Notes under the pieces: model-generated
The model's input: only the letters and a program-made list of their open reading frames with translations
What the model was told of the DNA's origin: nothing
Database searches by the model: none
From: Lachnospiraceae bacterium UBA7225
GTDB taxonomy: Bacteria; Bacillota; Clostridia; Lachnospirales; Lachnospiraceae
DNA length: 28,617 nucleotides
Assembly (NCBI GenBank): GCA_002473385.1
Contig: DKTR01000011.1
Location: 6,784-35,400 of the forward strand
Direction: 5' to 3'
Program-made: the position numbers and the translations under genes
Part shown: positions 15,619 through 24,393 of the stretch, piece by piece
Position numbering within the stretch: the first letter of the stretch is position 1
Layout of the letters: each line of letters opens with the position of its first letter

Positions 15619-16404
15619 ATGGCTTCAGACCACACAAAAGAAGACTTTCGTAAAATGGCAGATACAGCAGAGCCGGTGCGTATCAATAAATACCTTGCGC
15701 AGGCAGGTATCTGCTCCCGCCGGGAGGCGGACCGTCTGATCGCAGAGGGAAAGGTACTGGTGGACGGCGCAGCGGCGCTTACTGGACAGATGGTATTACC
15801 GTCGCAGGACATCCGTGTGGCGGGAGAACGGGCAGTACGCCGGCAGGAGCGGATTCTTCTGGTTGTGAACAAGCCCCGCGGAGTAGTATGTACGACAGAA
15901 AAAAAGTGGGGCGACATTACTCTGGAGGAGCTGGTGAACTATCCCAGGCGCGTTTTTTATGCGGGCAGACTGGATAAGGATTCCGAGGGGCTGATTCTAA
16001 TGACAAATGATGGTGAGCTGCAGAACAGGATTATGCGTGCGGCAAATTACCATGAGAAGGAATACCTGGTGAAAATAGATCATCTGGTCGATGCTTCCTT
16101 TTTAAGGCGCATGGGGCAGGGCGTGTACCTGCGCGAGCTCGGAGTGACCACGCGCCCGTGCAGGGTGGAAAAAACCGGGCGCAGAACCTTTCGCATTGTG
16201 CTTACGCAGGGGCTGAACCGGCAGATAAGGCGCATGTGCAGCGCACTTGGCTGCCATGCGGAAGAAATAAAGCGTGTGCGTATTATGAATATTCATCTCG
16301 GCAATCTGCCGTCCGGGCAGTACCGCGAGGCGACGGATGAGGAGCTGCGGGAAATCTGTGCACTGGCAGAAGCGGGCAATCTGCCGGAACAGATTTGTCA
16401 GTAA
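15619..16404 (+). CDS. rluF: RluF-like 23S rRNA pseudouridine synthase
   Basis: RsuA/RluB/RluE/RluF-family enzymes convert a specific rRNA uridine to pseudouridine. The 261-residue product has an N-terminal S4 RNA-binding domain at about 20-65 (RINKYLAQAGICSRREAD) and a catalytic domain with D118 in GRLDKDSEG. The later GLNRQIRRM and RIMN segments resemble RluF more than RluB. ATGs lie at 15613 and 15619; AAGGAG at 15606-15611 is properly spaced only for 15619. Upstream sit a strong promoter, the leader repeat and a three-codon open frame with its own GGAGG. ligA follows closely. Family is firm; the precise target position is inferred. Confidence 0.88.
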   Translation: MASDHTKEDFRKMADTAEPVRINKYLAQAGICSRREADRLIAEGKVLVDGAAALTGQMVLPSQDIRVAGERAVRRQERILLVVNKPRGVVCTTEKKWGDITLEELVNYPRRVFYAGRLDKDSEGLILMTNDGELQNRIMRAANYHEKEYLVKIDHLVDASFLRRMGQGVYLRELGVTTRPCRVEKTGRRTFRIVLTQGLNRQIRRMCSALGCHAEEIKRVRIMNIHLGNLPSGQYREATDEELREICALAEAGNLPEQICQ

Positions 16405-16413
16405 GGCAGTTAT

Positions 16414-18471
16414 ATGAAATCCGGAACAGAAAGAAGTGAGGGAAAAGTGGAGACAATACAGCAAAAAATAGAGGAATTAAGAAAGAAGCTGGAATATCAC
16501 AGCGACCGTTATTATAATCAGGATAACCCGGAGATTTCAGATTATGAGTATGACCAGATGATGCTGGAGCTGAAAGCGCTGGAGAAGGAGCATCCGGAAT
16601 TTGTCACCCCGGAATCTCCCACACAGCATGTCGGGGGTGTGGCAAAGCGTGAGGCAGGTGTGCTTGTGAAGCACCGCGTGCCGATGCTAAGTTTGTCAGA
16701 CGTATTTTCGCGGGAGGAAGTGGATGCCTTCGTGCGGGATATGCAGGCACAGTTTGGCAATCCCGAATTTGTGGTCGAGACGAAAATTGACGGACTTTCG
16801 ATGGCTCTGCGCTATACGGACGGTGTACTGACTACTGCTATCACACGCGGTGACGGCATTATCCAGGGCGAGGATGTCACGGAGAATGCCAGAGTCATCA
16901 AAGATGTAAAAACACGCCTTAAGCATCCGATTCCCTATCTGGAAATCCGCGGGGAGGTATATATGACGGATGCGGCGTTTGAAAAAGTAAACGAAAAGCA
17001 GGAGCTGCTTGGGAAAAAGGTATTTGCCAATCCCAGAAACTGTGCGGCAGGTACACTGCGTCAGTTAGACAGCCGTATCACAAAGGAGCGGGAGCTGTCT
17101 CTGTTTGTCTTTAATATACAGGAAACACAGGGAAGAGAATTTACTACGCACACGGAGGGATATGAATATTTAAAGAGCAATGGCATCCGTGTGATTGACC
17201 GATATAAAGTGTGCCGTACAGCAGATGAAGTATGGACTGCCATTGAGGAGATCGGCAGCAGGCGCGGTGAGCTTGGCTACGACATTGACGGAGCAGTGGT
17301 GAAACTGAACAATCTCGCCCAGAGAGCCATTGTCGGAGCAACCTCCAAGGTGCCGCGATGGGCGGTGGCATATAAATATCCGCCGGAAGAAAAGGAAAGC
17401 GTGCTGCTGGATGTGGAACTTTCGGTAGGCAGGACCGGGCGGATTACGCCGACAGCTGTTTTTGAACCGGTGCGCCTGTGCGGGACAAGCGTTTCCCGCG
17501 CTACGCTGCACAACCAGGATTTTATTGATGACCTGGATATCTGCATTGGTGATACGATCGTAGTTTATAAATCAGGTGAGATTATTCCGAAAATCCGGGC
17601 GGTAAAGAAAGAAAAGCGCCCGGAGGGGGCCAGACGTTTCCAGATACCGGATGTCTGTCCGGTCTGCGGCGCACCGGCAGTGCGCGAGAAGGACACAGCA
17701 GATATAAAATGCACCGGCAGCAACTGTCCGTCGCAGCTCGAACGCCATATCATTAATTTTGTCGGACGGGATGCGATGGATATCAAGGGGTTCGGCGCAA
17801 ATTATATTATTGAACTGGTACGGCTGGGATATCTGAAAAACATTGCCGATATTTTTTCGCTGAAGGAACACCGGGAGGAGCTGATTGCGCAGGGCGTTAT
17901 CGGAAAGGAGAAAAATACCGATAAGCTGCTGAAGGCAATTGAGGACGCGAAAGCAAACCAGCCGGACCGTCTGCTGACCGGACTTGGCATCCAGGGGGTC
18001 GGAAAGGCGACGGCGCGTTCGCTGATAAATCACTTCGGAACGATAGAAAAGCTGGCGGCAGCATCGCCGGAGGAACTGGAGACGGTATCTGATATCGGAA
18101 GCATCAGCGCGGAGGCAATCCGCAGATATTTTGATGATCCCCATAACCGGAAGCTGCTGGATGCGCTGAAGGCTGCCGGTGTTAATATGGAAGCGGAGAT
18201 TGAAGAGACGGGTACCGTTTTTGCGGGCAAGACTTTTGTAGTGACGGGAACGCTGCCGACCATGGGCAGAAGCGAGACAGTTGAGCTGATCCAGAAGCTT
18301 GGAGGAAAGGCAGCAGGCTCCGTATCGAAGAAAACCAGTTATGTACTGGCGGGAGAAAATGCAGGAAGCAAGTTGACAAAAGCACAGCAGCTTGGCATTC
18401 CGGTAATCAGTGAAGCAGAATTTCTGGAAATGGCGGCTGCAGAAAATCAGGGGAAGCAATATGGAAAATGA
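16414..18471 (+). CDS. ligA: NAD+-dependent DNA ligase
   Basis: LigA seals nicks in replication and repair using NAD+. The product, 685 residues from this start, has the usual order: an N-terminal Ia region with YHSDRYY, the adenylation domain with K124 in KIDG, an OB fold, a four-cysteine zinc finger beginning CPVCGAP, helix-hairpin-helix repeats, and a C-terminal BRCT domain from about residue 600 (GKTFVVTGTLP). The start is uncertain: ATG 16414 has AAGG 7 nt upstream, while GTG 16447 has GAGGG 4 nt upstream and would remove 11 residues, closer to the usual family start. It is 9 nt after the rluF-like gene. Its last 11 nt overlap the cardiolipin synthase gene. Confidence 0.96.
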   Translation: MKSGTERSEGKVETIQQKIEELRKKLEYHSDRYYNQDNPEISDYEYDQMMLELKALEKEHPEFVTPESPTQHVGGVAKREAGVLVKHRVPMLSLSDVFSREEVDAFVRDMQAQFGNPEFVVETKIDGLSMALRYTDGVLTTAITRGDGIIQGEDVTENARVIKDVKTRLKHPIPYLEIRGEVYMTDAAFEKVNEKQELLGKKVFANPRNCAAGTLRQLDSRITKERELSLFVFNIQETQGREFTTHTEGYEYLKSNGIRVIDRYKVCRTADEVWTAIEEIGSRRGELGYDIDGAVVKLNNLAQRAIVGATSKVPRWAVAYKYPPEEKESVLLDVELSVGRTGRITPTAVFEPVRLCGTSVSRATLHNQDFIDDLDICIGDTIVVYKSGEIIPKIRAVKKEKRPEGARRFQIPDVCPVCGAPAVREKDTADIKCTGSNCPSQLERHIINFVGRDAMDIKGFGANYIIELVRLGYLKNIADIFSLKEHREELIAQGVIGKEKNTDKLLKAIEDAKANQPDRLLTGLGIQGVGKATARSLINHFGTIEKLAAASPEELETVSDIGSISAEAIRRYFDDPHNRKLLDALKAAGVNMEAEIEETGTVFAGKTFVVTGTLPTMGRSETVELIQKLGGKAAGSVSKKTSYVLAGENAGSKLTKAQQLGIPVISEAEFLEMAAAENQGKQYGK

Positions 18472-20065
18472 AAAGGAGAAGCAACTGTTAACGAAGCCAA
18501 AGGAGAAACTGAAAAAGGGAAAACAGGGGATCCTGCATGTTGTTTTCAGCAGAACAGGGATCATTTTTCTGATTGCTCTGATACAGCTCGGCATTTTGCT
18601 GATCTGCTTCAAGTTGATCCGGGACTATGTATTTGTCACATACTGGGGGATGGAATTCCTGGGCCTGTGGCTTGCTATTGCGGTCATCAGTAAGTCGGGT
18701 AATCCGGCATTTAAGATTGCCTGGATCGTGCCGATCCTGACGGTTCCGGTATTCGGCGCACTGTTTTATTTATACTTTTATATGCAGATTGGCAGCCGGC
18801 AGCTTAATAAGCTGATTTTAGAGGAGCAGGCGAATACTGCTTCACTTGTGGAGCAGAATCCGGAAACAGAGCAGAGACTGCGGGAAGAGTCGCCGCAGAT
18901 GGCGCACCTGGCTTCTTATCTGAGAAAAGCAGGTGGAAGCGCTGTTCACCAGAACACCTCGGCCCGCTATTTCCCGAGTGGGGAGGCAGCGCTGGAGCCG
19001 CTGCTGCAGGAGCTGCGCAGTGCGAAAAAGTTTATCTTCATAGAATTTTTTATTATCAATCCGGGCTTTATGTGGGATTCTGTGCTGGAAATCCTTAAGG
19101 CAAAGGCCAGGGAAGGGGTGGAAGTGCGTCTGCTCTACGATGGCATGAACGAGCTGTTCCGCCTGCCGCGCGATTATCCGCAGGAGTTAGAGAAATACGG
19201 AATCAAATGCCGTGTATTTGCTCCGATCATTCCGGCGCTCTCCACGACGCAGAACAATCGTGATCACCGGAAAATTCTGGTTGTAGATGGCAGAGTGGCA
19301 ATGACCGGCGGTATCAATCTGGCGGACGAGTATATCAACCGCAAGGTACGGTTCGGCTACTGGAAGGACGCTGCTATCCTGATAGAGGGCGATGCGGTAA
19401 AGAGTTTTGTGCTGATGTTCCTGCGGATGTGGAAGGTGGCAAATCCGAGAAAGCAGGAGGCAGAGGATTATCGGAAATACATTGATATACCGCCTGCAGA
19501 CAAAAAGAGTGCAGAAAGCGGATATGTAGTGCCGTTCGACGACAATCCGCTGGATGGCGAGCAGGCGAGTGAGCTTGTCTATATGGATATTTTATATTCA
19601 GCAAAGAAATACGTGCACATTATGACACCGTATCTGGTGCTCGACCATGAGATGATTGTTGCGCTCACGTATGCTGCGAAGCGCGGCGTGGATGTGAAAA
19701 TCATGATGCCTCACATACCGGACAAACAATATGCCTTCCTGCTGGCGCGTACTTACTACAACGAATTGCTGGACGCAGGTGTGCAGATCTTTGAATTTGA
19801 GCCGGGCTTTGTCCATACAAAAGCAATTGTATCCGACGACGAAAAGGCGGTTGTGGGAAGCATCAACATGGACTTCCGGAGCTTTTATCTGAGCTTCGAG
19901 TGCGGCGTGCTGCTTTATCAAAATACTGCAATTGCCGAGTTGGAAAATGATTTCCAGACAACACTGAAGCAATGTCTGACAGTAACATATGACTTTTATA
20001 AAAAACAGCCGCTGATTTACAAAATTGCAGGAAAAGTGCTAAGGCTTTTCGCCCCATTGATGTGA
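18461..20065 (+). CDS. cls: Cardiolipin synthase (phospholipase D superfamily)
   Basis: Cls joins two phosphatidylglycerol molecules into cardiolipin at the membrane. The 534-residue product has two or three N-terminal hydrophobic segments between about 33 and 108. Two HKD motifs follow: H269-x-K271 with D276, and H452-x-K454 with D459, each followed by the conserved GGINLADEY- or GSINMDFRS-like segment. The start at ATG 18461, 11 nt inside ligA, is preferred because AGGGGAAG lies just upstream and the protein begins with a charged tail before the first membrane segment. The overlap suggests translational coupling with ligA. The TGA stop is also the first three bases of the second leader repeat. 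Confidence 0.92.
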   Translation: MENEKEKQLLTKPKEKLKKGKQGILHVVFSRTGIIFLIALIQLGILLICFKLIRDYVFVTYWGMEFLGLWLAIAVISKSGNPAFKIAWIVPILTVPVFGALFYLYFYMQIGSRQLNKLILEEQANTASLVEQNPETEQRLREESPQMAHLASYLRKAGGSAVHQNTSARYFPSGEAALEPLLQELRSAKKFIFIEFFIINPGFMWDSVLEILKAKAREGVEVRLLYDGMNELFRLPRDYPQELEKYGIKCRVFAPIIPALSTTQNNRDHRKILVVDGRVAMTGGINLADEYINRKVRFGYWKDAAILIEGDAVKSFVLMFLRMWKVANPRKQEAEDYRKYIDIPPADKKSAESGYVVPFDDNPLDGEQASELVYMDILYSAKKYVHIMTPYLVLDHEMIVALTYAAKRGVDVKIMMPHIPDKQYAFLLARTYYNELLDAGVQIFEFEPGFVHTKAIVSDDEKAVVGSINMDFRSFYLSFECGVLLYQNTAIAELENDFQTTLKQCLTVTYDFYKKQPLIYKIAGKVLRLFAPLM

Positions 20066-20098
20066 ACGATAAACACGAGCGCATGGACGACAGGGAAA
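20063..20098 (+). repeat. Leader repeat, copy 2 (before metA)
   Basis: TGAACGATAA (20063-20072), a 6-nt spacer, then the same 20-nt core as copy 1 (20079-20098). It overlaps the cls stop codon and ends 10 nt before the metA ATG, so its AGGGAAAGGA edge supplies the metA ribosome binding site. No clear -10 element lies in front of this copy. Confidence 0.7.
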
Positions 20099-20108
20099 GG
20101 AAATTATT

Positions 20109-21041
20109 ATGCCAGTTAAAGTACAGGGCGAGCTGCCCGCAAAGGAAATTTTAGAGAGGGAAAATATTTTCATAATGGACGAGAACCGTGCTGTTCACCA
20201 GGATATCCGTCCGATTGAAATTGCCATCTTAAATCTGATGCCGCTGAAGGAGGAGACAGAGCTGCAGCTTCTGCGTTCACTCTCCAATACGCCGCTGCAG
20301 ATTAACATCACTTTTATGATGGTGTCCGGGCATCAGTCCAAGAATACCTCCACAAGTCACCTGAACCAGTTTTATGTGACCTTTGATGATGTGAAGAAAA
20401 AAATGTTTGACGGTATGATTATCACGGGGGCACCGGTAGAGCAGCTGGAATTTGAAGAGGTGGATTACTGGGAAGAGCTGGTAATGATTATGGACTGGAC
20501 GAAGACACATGTAACAAGTACCATCCATCTGTGCTGGGGGGCCCAGGCAGGACTGTATCATCATTTTGGTATGAAGAAGCGCCCACTGGATAAGAAGATG
20601 TTTGGTCTGTTCTGGCACAAGGTATCCAACCGCAAGGTTCCGCTGGTGCGAGGGTTCGATGATATCTTTCTCGCCCCGCATTCCCGCCATACGGAAATCC
20701 CGGCGGAGGATATTCACAACTGTAAGGAACTGATGGTGCTTGCAGAATCTGAGGAGGCGGGCGTGTTTCTCGCCATGACACATGACGGACGGCAGATTTT
20801 TGTGATGGGTCATCCGGAATACGACCGTGTCACGCTGGATGGTGAGTATAAGCGCGATCTTGGCAAGGGACTTCCCATTGAGATTCCGAAAAATTATTAC
20901 CGCAACGACGACCCGGCAAACCCGCCGCTGCTTATGTGGCGCTCCCATGCCAACAACATGTATACAAACTGGCTGAATTATTATGTATATCAGGTAACCC
21001 CCTATGACCTTATGGGAACACCGGATTTTTCCAGTATTTGA
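20109..21041 (+). CDS. metAA: Homoserine O-acetyltransferase (MetA family)
   Basis: MetA acylates homoserine, the first committed step of methionine synthesis. The 310-residue length and the motifs fit the MetA, not the MetX, family. K47 is in PLKEETE, the catalytic cysteine is C142 in HLCWGAQAG, and the GHPEYD segment carries the catalytic His and Glu. Residue 111 is glutamate (GAPVEQLEF). In this family Glu at that position is known to select acetyl-CoA, whereas Gly, as in Escherichia coli, selects succinyl-CoA. The product is therefore predicted to be O-acetylhomoserine. The leader before it is a repeated sequence shared with the rluF-like gene. I see no SAM riboswitch or T-box. Confidence 0.93.
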   Translation: MPVKVQGELPAKEILERENIFIMDENRAVHQDIRPIEIAILNLMPLKEETELQLLRSLSNTPLQINITFMMVSGHQSKNTSTSHLNQFYVTFDDVKKKMFDGMIITGAPVEQLEFEEVDYWEELVMIMDWTKTHVTSTIHLCWGAQAGLYHHFGMKKRPLDKKMFGLFWHKVSNRKVPLVRGFDDIFLAPHSRHTEIPAEDIHNCKELMVLAESEEAGVFLAMTHDGRQIFVMGHPEYDRVTLDGEYKRDLGKGLPIEIPKNYYRNDDPANPPLLMWRSHANNMYTNWLNYYVYQVTPYDLMGTPDFSSI

Positions 21042-21126
21042 AAAGTAAATACAATTGTTAGATGGTACCTCTGCGAAAACGGTGGTATTCTTGCAGGAAC
21101 AAAGAGGCGATAGCGAGGTAATATGG

Positions 21127-22314
21127 ATGAACAAAGATCCATTTAGGGAATATATCAAAGAGTCCGAGCCGGACAAACGGGACAAGGGTTATGCATGGCA
21201 TACGGCCATTGGTCTGCAGGCAGTTGATGGGCTGAAGACATCGGATTATCTGGTGCGCACTGCCGTCCGGAATATTGAGGGTGAGATATCTTTTGAAGAA
21301 GCAAATGCGCTTTTGCAAACTTATTACGAGGAAAATCCTGCCCGTGATTCTGAAGATCGCACTGAAGAGGCCGATAAGGTTTCGGCACGAATAGCAGCAC
21401 TTTTGTCTGAGCGTGCATTCAGCTTTACACCCAATGAATATCTTTCTATTCACAGAAAGCTGTTTGCTGGTATCGATTCTCATGCAGGATGTATTCGCGA
21501 ATACAATATCACAAAAAAGGAATGGGTGCTGAATGGAGCGACTGTGCTTTACGGCAGCGCTACGGAGCTTAAAGAGACGCTGGACTATGATTTTTCTGAA
21601 GAGAGGAAATTCTCCTATCGGAATTTGTCAATGGATGAGATTATCCGTCATCTTGCGGTATTTATTTCCAGGTTGTGGCAGATTCATGTATTCGGAGAGG
21701 GGAATACCAGAACGACAGCGGTATTCTTCATCAAGTATCTCCGTACGCTTGGCTTTGATGTGACAAATGATATTTTTGCTGAGAATGCATGGTATTTTCG
21801 GAATTCACTGGTCAGGGCAAACTATAACGACCTCAAAAACGGTATTCATGAAACGACGGAATATCTGGAAGTATTCCTTCGCAATCTCCTGCTGAATGAG
21901 AACCATCCACTTCATAACCGGACATTGCACATCAGCGGAGCATTCGGGAAGACAGAAAAACCGGACATTGAAACTGTAAAACCGGACATTGACAAAATAA
22001 AAGCAGACATTAAGAAGAAATTTCAACCGAAAACGGTAAGCCATATTTTAAGGCTTTGTGAAACATTTCAGGGTCAGACAATCTTTGGACGGTCGGATGT
22101 GATGAAAGTGATTGATATTAAGCCGTCCAGAGCGTCTGAACTTTTGAGAGAGCTTACGGAACACGGAATCATTGAGCCGGTGTCCGGACAGGGAAAAGGA
22201 AAGTACCGGTTCCGGCAGGGAAATATCCATAGACAGACTGCGGAGTCGTTTGCATACAATATAGCGTCCTGCCGGGTACTGGAAAAGCGGGTTTCCAATA
22301 CGAAAGTACGCTGA
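21127..22314 (+). CDS. Fic family protein with C-terminal winged-helix-like domain
   Basis: Fic enzymes usually transfer AMP or another phosphate-linked group onto protein hydroxyls. The 395-residue product has an N-terminal helix at about 38-70 containing RNIEGEIS, reminiscent of VbhA-type antitoxin or inhibitory helices. The Fic motif at 187-196 reads HVFGEGNTRT, with Thr where the usual GNGR second Gly stands. A linker at 279-297 holds three short PDI/ADI repeats, and a helix-turn-helix-like region lies at about 303-362 (RPSRASELLRELTEHG-type). ATG 21127 has GAGG 8 nt upstream; the open frame from 21055 has no such signal. The gene stands alone between metA and the GH43 gene. Target unknown. 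Confidence 0.88.
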   Translation: MNKDPFREYIKESEPDKRDKGYAWHTAIGLQAVDGLKTSDYLVRTAVRNIEGEISFEEANALLQTYYEENPARDSEDRTEEADKVSARIAALLSERAFSFTPNEYLSIHRKLFAGIDSHAGCIREYNITKKEWVLNGATVLYGSATELKETLDYDFSEERKFSYRNLSMDEIIRHLAVFISRLWQIHVFGEGNTRTTAVFFIKYLRTLGFDVTNDIFAENAWYFRNSLVRANYNDLKNGIHETTEYLEVFLRNLLLNENHPLHNRTLHISGAFGKTEKPDIETVKPDIDKIKADIKKKFQPKTVSHILRLCETFQGQTIFGRSDVMKVIDIKPSRASELLRELTEHGIIEPVSGQGKGKYRFRQGNIHRQTAESFAYNIASCRVLEKRVSNTKVR

Positions 22315-22397
22315 GAAGCAATGCTGTAAAGAATGGTAAAGTGATGGATATGAAGATGTATTCCCTGCTGAGAGAAGAACAATAACAGAAAGGTATT

Positions 22398-22423
22398 ACG
22401 GGAAATGCGGAAAATATTCCCGT
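22398..22423 (+). repeat. Inverted repeat in the GH43 leader
   Basis: ACGGGAA (22398-22404) and TTCCCGT (22417-22423) enclose a 12-nt loop, 11 nt before the GH43 ribosome binding site. Possible operator or weak hairpin; no T-tract follows. Confidence 0.4.
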
Positions 22424-22447
22424 CATAATAAAAGAAGGAGAAATAAT

Positions 22448-23893
22448 GTGAAAAGACAGGCAGTGAATCCATATCTTCCGGAATACGAGTACATACCGGA
22501 TGGAGAGCCATACATTTTCGGTGACCGGGTTTATGTATATGGTTCGCATGATCGTTTTGGTGCTCCGATGTTCTGCATGAACGATTATGTCTGCTGGTCA
22601 GCTCCGGTGAAGGATTTAAGCGACTGGCGGTATGAAGGGGTAATTTACCGGAAAAATCAGGATCCGAAAAATAAAATGGGGCTGCGCCTTCTTTTTGCTC
22701 CGGATGTGACGGCAGGACCAGACGGCAGATATTATCTCTATTATGCCTATGATTTTATGGGAATTATGGGCGTTGCAGTGAGCAGCGGGCCGCAGGGACC
22801 ATATGAATATTACGGACATGTCCATTATGCGGACGGCACGCTATGGGGACGTAAGAAAGGAGATTCTTTTCCATTTGACCCGGGAATTTTTGTGGACGAC
22901 GATGGAAGGATCTATCTTTATTCGGGATTTTATACCCCGGTTCCATCTATTGTGACGGGAGGCAGGCGGCTGCGCTTTGAAGGCGGTTATGTGCTGGAGC
23001 TGGAGCAGGATATGGTGACAATCAGAGTGCCGGAGACGCTGTTGTTTCCTAAGGAAGGGGAAGGTTCTTTTAAAGACCACGAGTTTTTTGAGGCAAGCTC
23101 CATGCGGAAATATGACGGAAAATATTATTTCGTCTACTCCTCCAGACACAACCATGAACTTTGCTATGCGGTGAGCGACCGTCCGGCCGGAGGCTTCGTG
23201 TTCGGCGGTACGCTGGTGAGCAATGGGGATGTTTTTTTAGACGGACAGCCTTCGGAGGGCGATGCCCGCAATTACCTTGGAAATACTCACGGTGGGATGC
23301 TGCGGATCGGAGATGAATTTTATATTTTCTATCACCGGCAGACAAACCGCAGCTCTTATGCGAGACAGGCGTGTGCAGAACGGCTGCAGAGGCTGCCGGA
23401 TGGCAGCTTTGCGCAGGCGGAGATGACAAGCTGCGGCTTAAACGGTACGCCGCTGCGCGGAAAAGGCGTCTATGGAGCAAGAATCGCCTGCAACCTCTGG
23501 TCGGTGGAAGGATGCGGAAGATATGACGGGAGAAGACCGGCAAAAAGGCTGAAGGCTCATCCGTATTTGACGCAGGATAAGAAGGATGGAGATGAAACAG
23601 CGCGCCAGTATATCGCAAATATGCGGGACGGAGCTGTGGCAGGATTTAAATATTTTTCCCTGCGGCGGCTGGAGCAGGTTGCCGTCCATGTCCGCGGGAA
23701 CGCAAAAGGGTTCATGGATGTCGCCGCGGACGCCGGATTTGAAAAGCTGATCTGCAGCATCCCGGTGATGGTGCGCACAGGCGACTGGCACTGGCTTTCC
23801 GATACCGCAAATGCGGAGGATGGCGTGAGTGCCCTGTATTTCCGTTTCCGCGGCGGGGGCACGCTTGATTTTCTGGAACTGGAACTGTTTTAG
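22448..23893 (+). CDS. Glycoside hydrolase family 43 protein
   Basis: GH43 enzymes are five-bladed beta-propeller arabinofuranosidases, xylosidases or arabinanases. The 481-residue product lacks a signal peptide, so it probably acts on imported oligosaccharides in the cytoplasm. The three acidic positions are apparent: D18 in IPDGEPY as base, D144 in FDPGIF as modulator, and E215 in FFEASS as acid. Residues from about 345 to the end form a beta-rich C-terminal domain that resembles the carbohydrate-binding or accessory domain often attached to such proteins. The start is GTG, with AAGGAG 7 nt upstream; the overlapping ATG at 22446 meets a stop at once. Substrate cannot be specified. Confidence 0.88.
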   Translation: MKRQAVNPYLPEYEYIPDGEPYIFGDRVYVYGSHDRFGAPMFCMNDYVCWSAPVKDLSDWRYEGVIYRKNQDPKNKMGLRLLFAPDVTAGPDGRYYLYYAYDFMGIMGVAVSSGPQGPYEYYGHVHYADGTLWGRKKGDSFPFDPGIFVDDDGRIYLYSGFYTPVPSIVTGGRRLRFEGGYVLELEQDMVTIRVPETLLFPKEGEGSFKDHEFFEASSMRKYDGKYYFVYSSRHNHELCYAVSDRPAGGFVFGGTLVSNGDVFLDGQPSEGDARNYLGNTHGGMLRIGDEFYIFYHRQTNRSSYARQACAERLQRLPDGSFAQAEMTSCGLNGTPLRGKGVYGARIACNLWSVEGCGRYDGRRPAKRLKAHPYLTQDKKDGDETARQYIANMRDGAVAGFKYFSLRRLEQVAVHVRGNAKGFMDVAADAGFEKLICSIPVMVRTGDWHWLSDTANAEDGVSALYFRFRGGGTLDFLELELF

Positions 23894-23957
23894 GGGGGGA
23901 GTTTTTAATGCTTCTGCATGTCGGTTTTGTCTGCTCCCGGTAATCTGACAAATTGCG

Positions 23958-24393
23958 TCACTCCAGAAGAAAATCCAATGCCTTTATAATTTTAATTCCA
24001 TCCTGTGTCTGGGTCAGATCACACTCCAGGGCAATGACAATCTTTTCATAATTATCCCGGATTTTGCGCAGAGACGCGAGTTCCCGTTCCAGAATGTTAT
24101 TGATCACGGCTGCGGAATACATGCCGTCTAAAGCGGCTGTAACACGGTCAATTTCCAGACCAATATCGGCTAACATGGGCATACCTCCAAATCTGGCATA
24201 AGCATCAAAAAAGTTCTTTTACGTCAAAAGTTTCGCCTTCTGTATCTGTAATACGTTTTCTGATACCACCCGCAGGCGACTTCCGTTCTATCAGTATATA
24301 GCCGTGGAATTCCAGAAATTCCTTAAATGATAATGGCAGCACCCGGATTTCCACATATCGTCCGGACAGATAAGTGGAGAGCTCAAGCACCAC
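23958..24393 (-). pseudogene. Remnant of a DUF4143-type AAA ATPase gene
   Basis: Two minus-strand open frames make up one decayed gene. The first (24393-24205) contains STYLSGRYVEIRVLPLSFKEF, typical of the middle of DUF4143/AAA_14 ATPases, and stops at a TGA just after a run of six A residues on the plus strand (24207-24212). Removing one base from that run joins it in frame to the second (to 23958): ELF-DAYARFGGMPMLADIGLE. The second frame then runs through a segment like GMYSAAVINNILERE and passes directly into a typical family C-terminus, NYEKIVIALECD...IKALDFLLE, so an internal stretch is also missing. The P-loop half is absent. As an alternative, the 72-codon frame from ATG 24176, with GGAGG 7 nt upstream, could still be translated. 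Confidence 0.65.

Noticed and set aside
17572..18612. 346-codon open frame on the minus strand
   Set aside because: It runs antisense to ligA and the start of cls, both of which are complete and have clear motifs. Its translation shows no known fold.
20066..20108. SAM riboswitch before metA
   Set aside because: The 43-nt gap is too short for any known SAM riboswitch, and it is filled by the leader repeat.
20277..21185. 302-codon open frame on the minus strand
   Set aside because: It is antisense to metA and the start of the Fic gene. The composition is that of a shadow frame.
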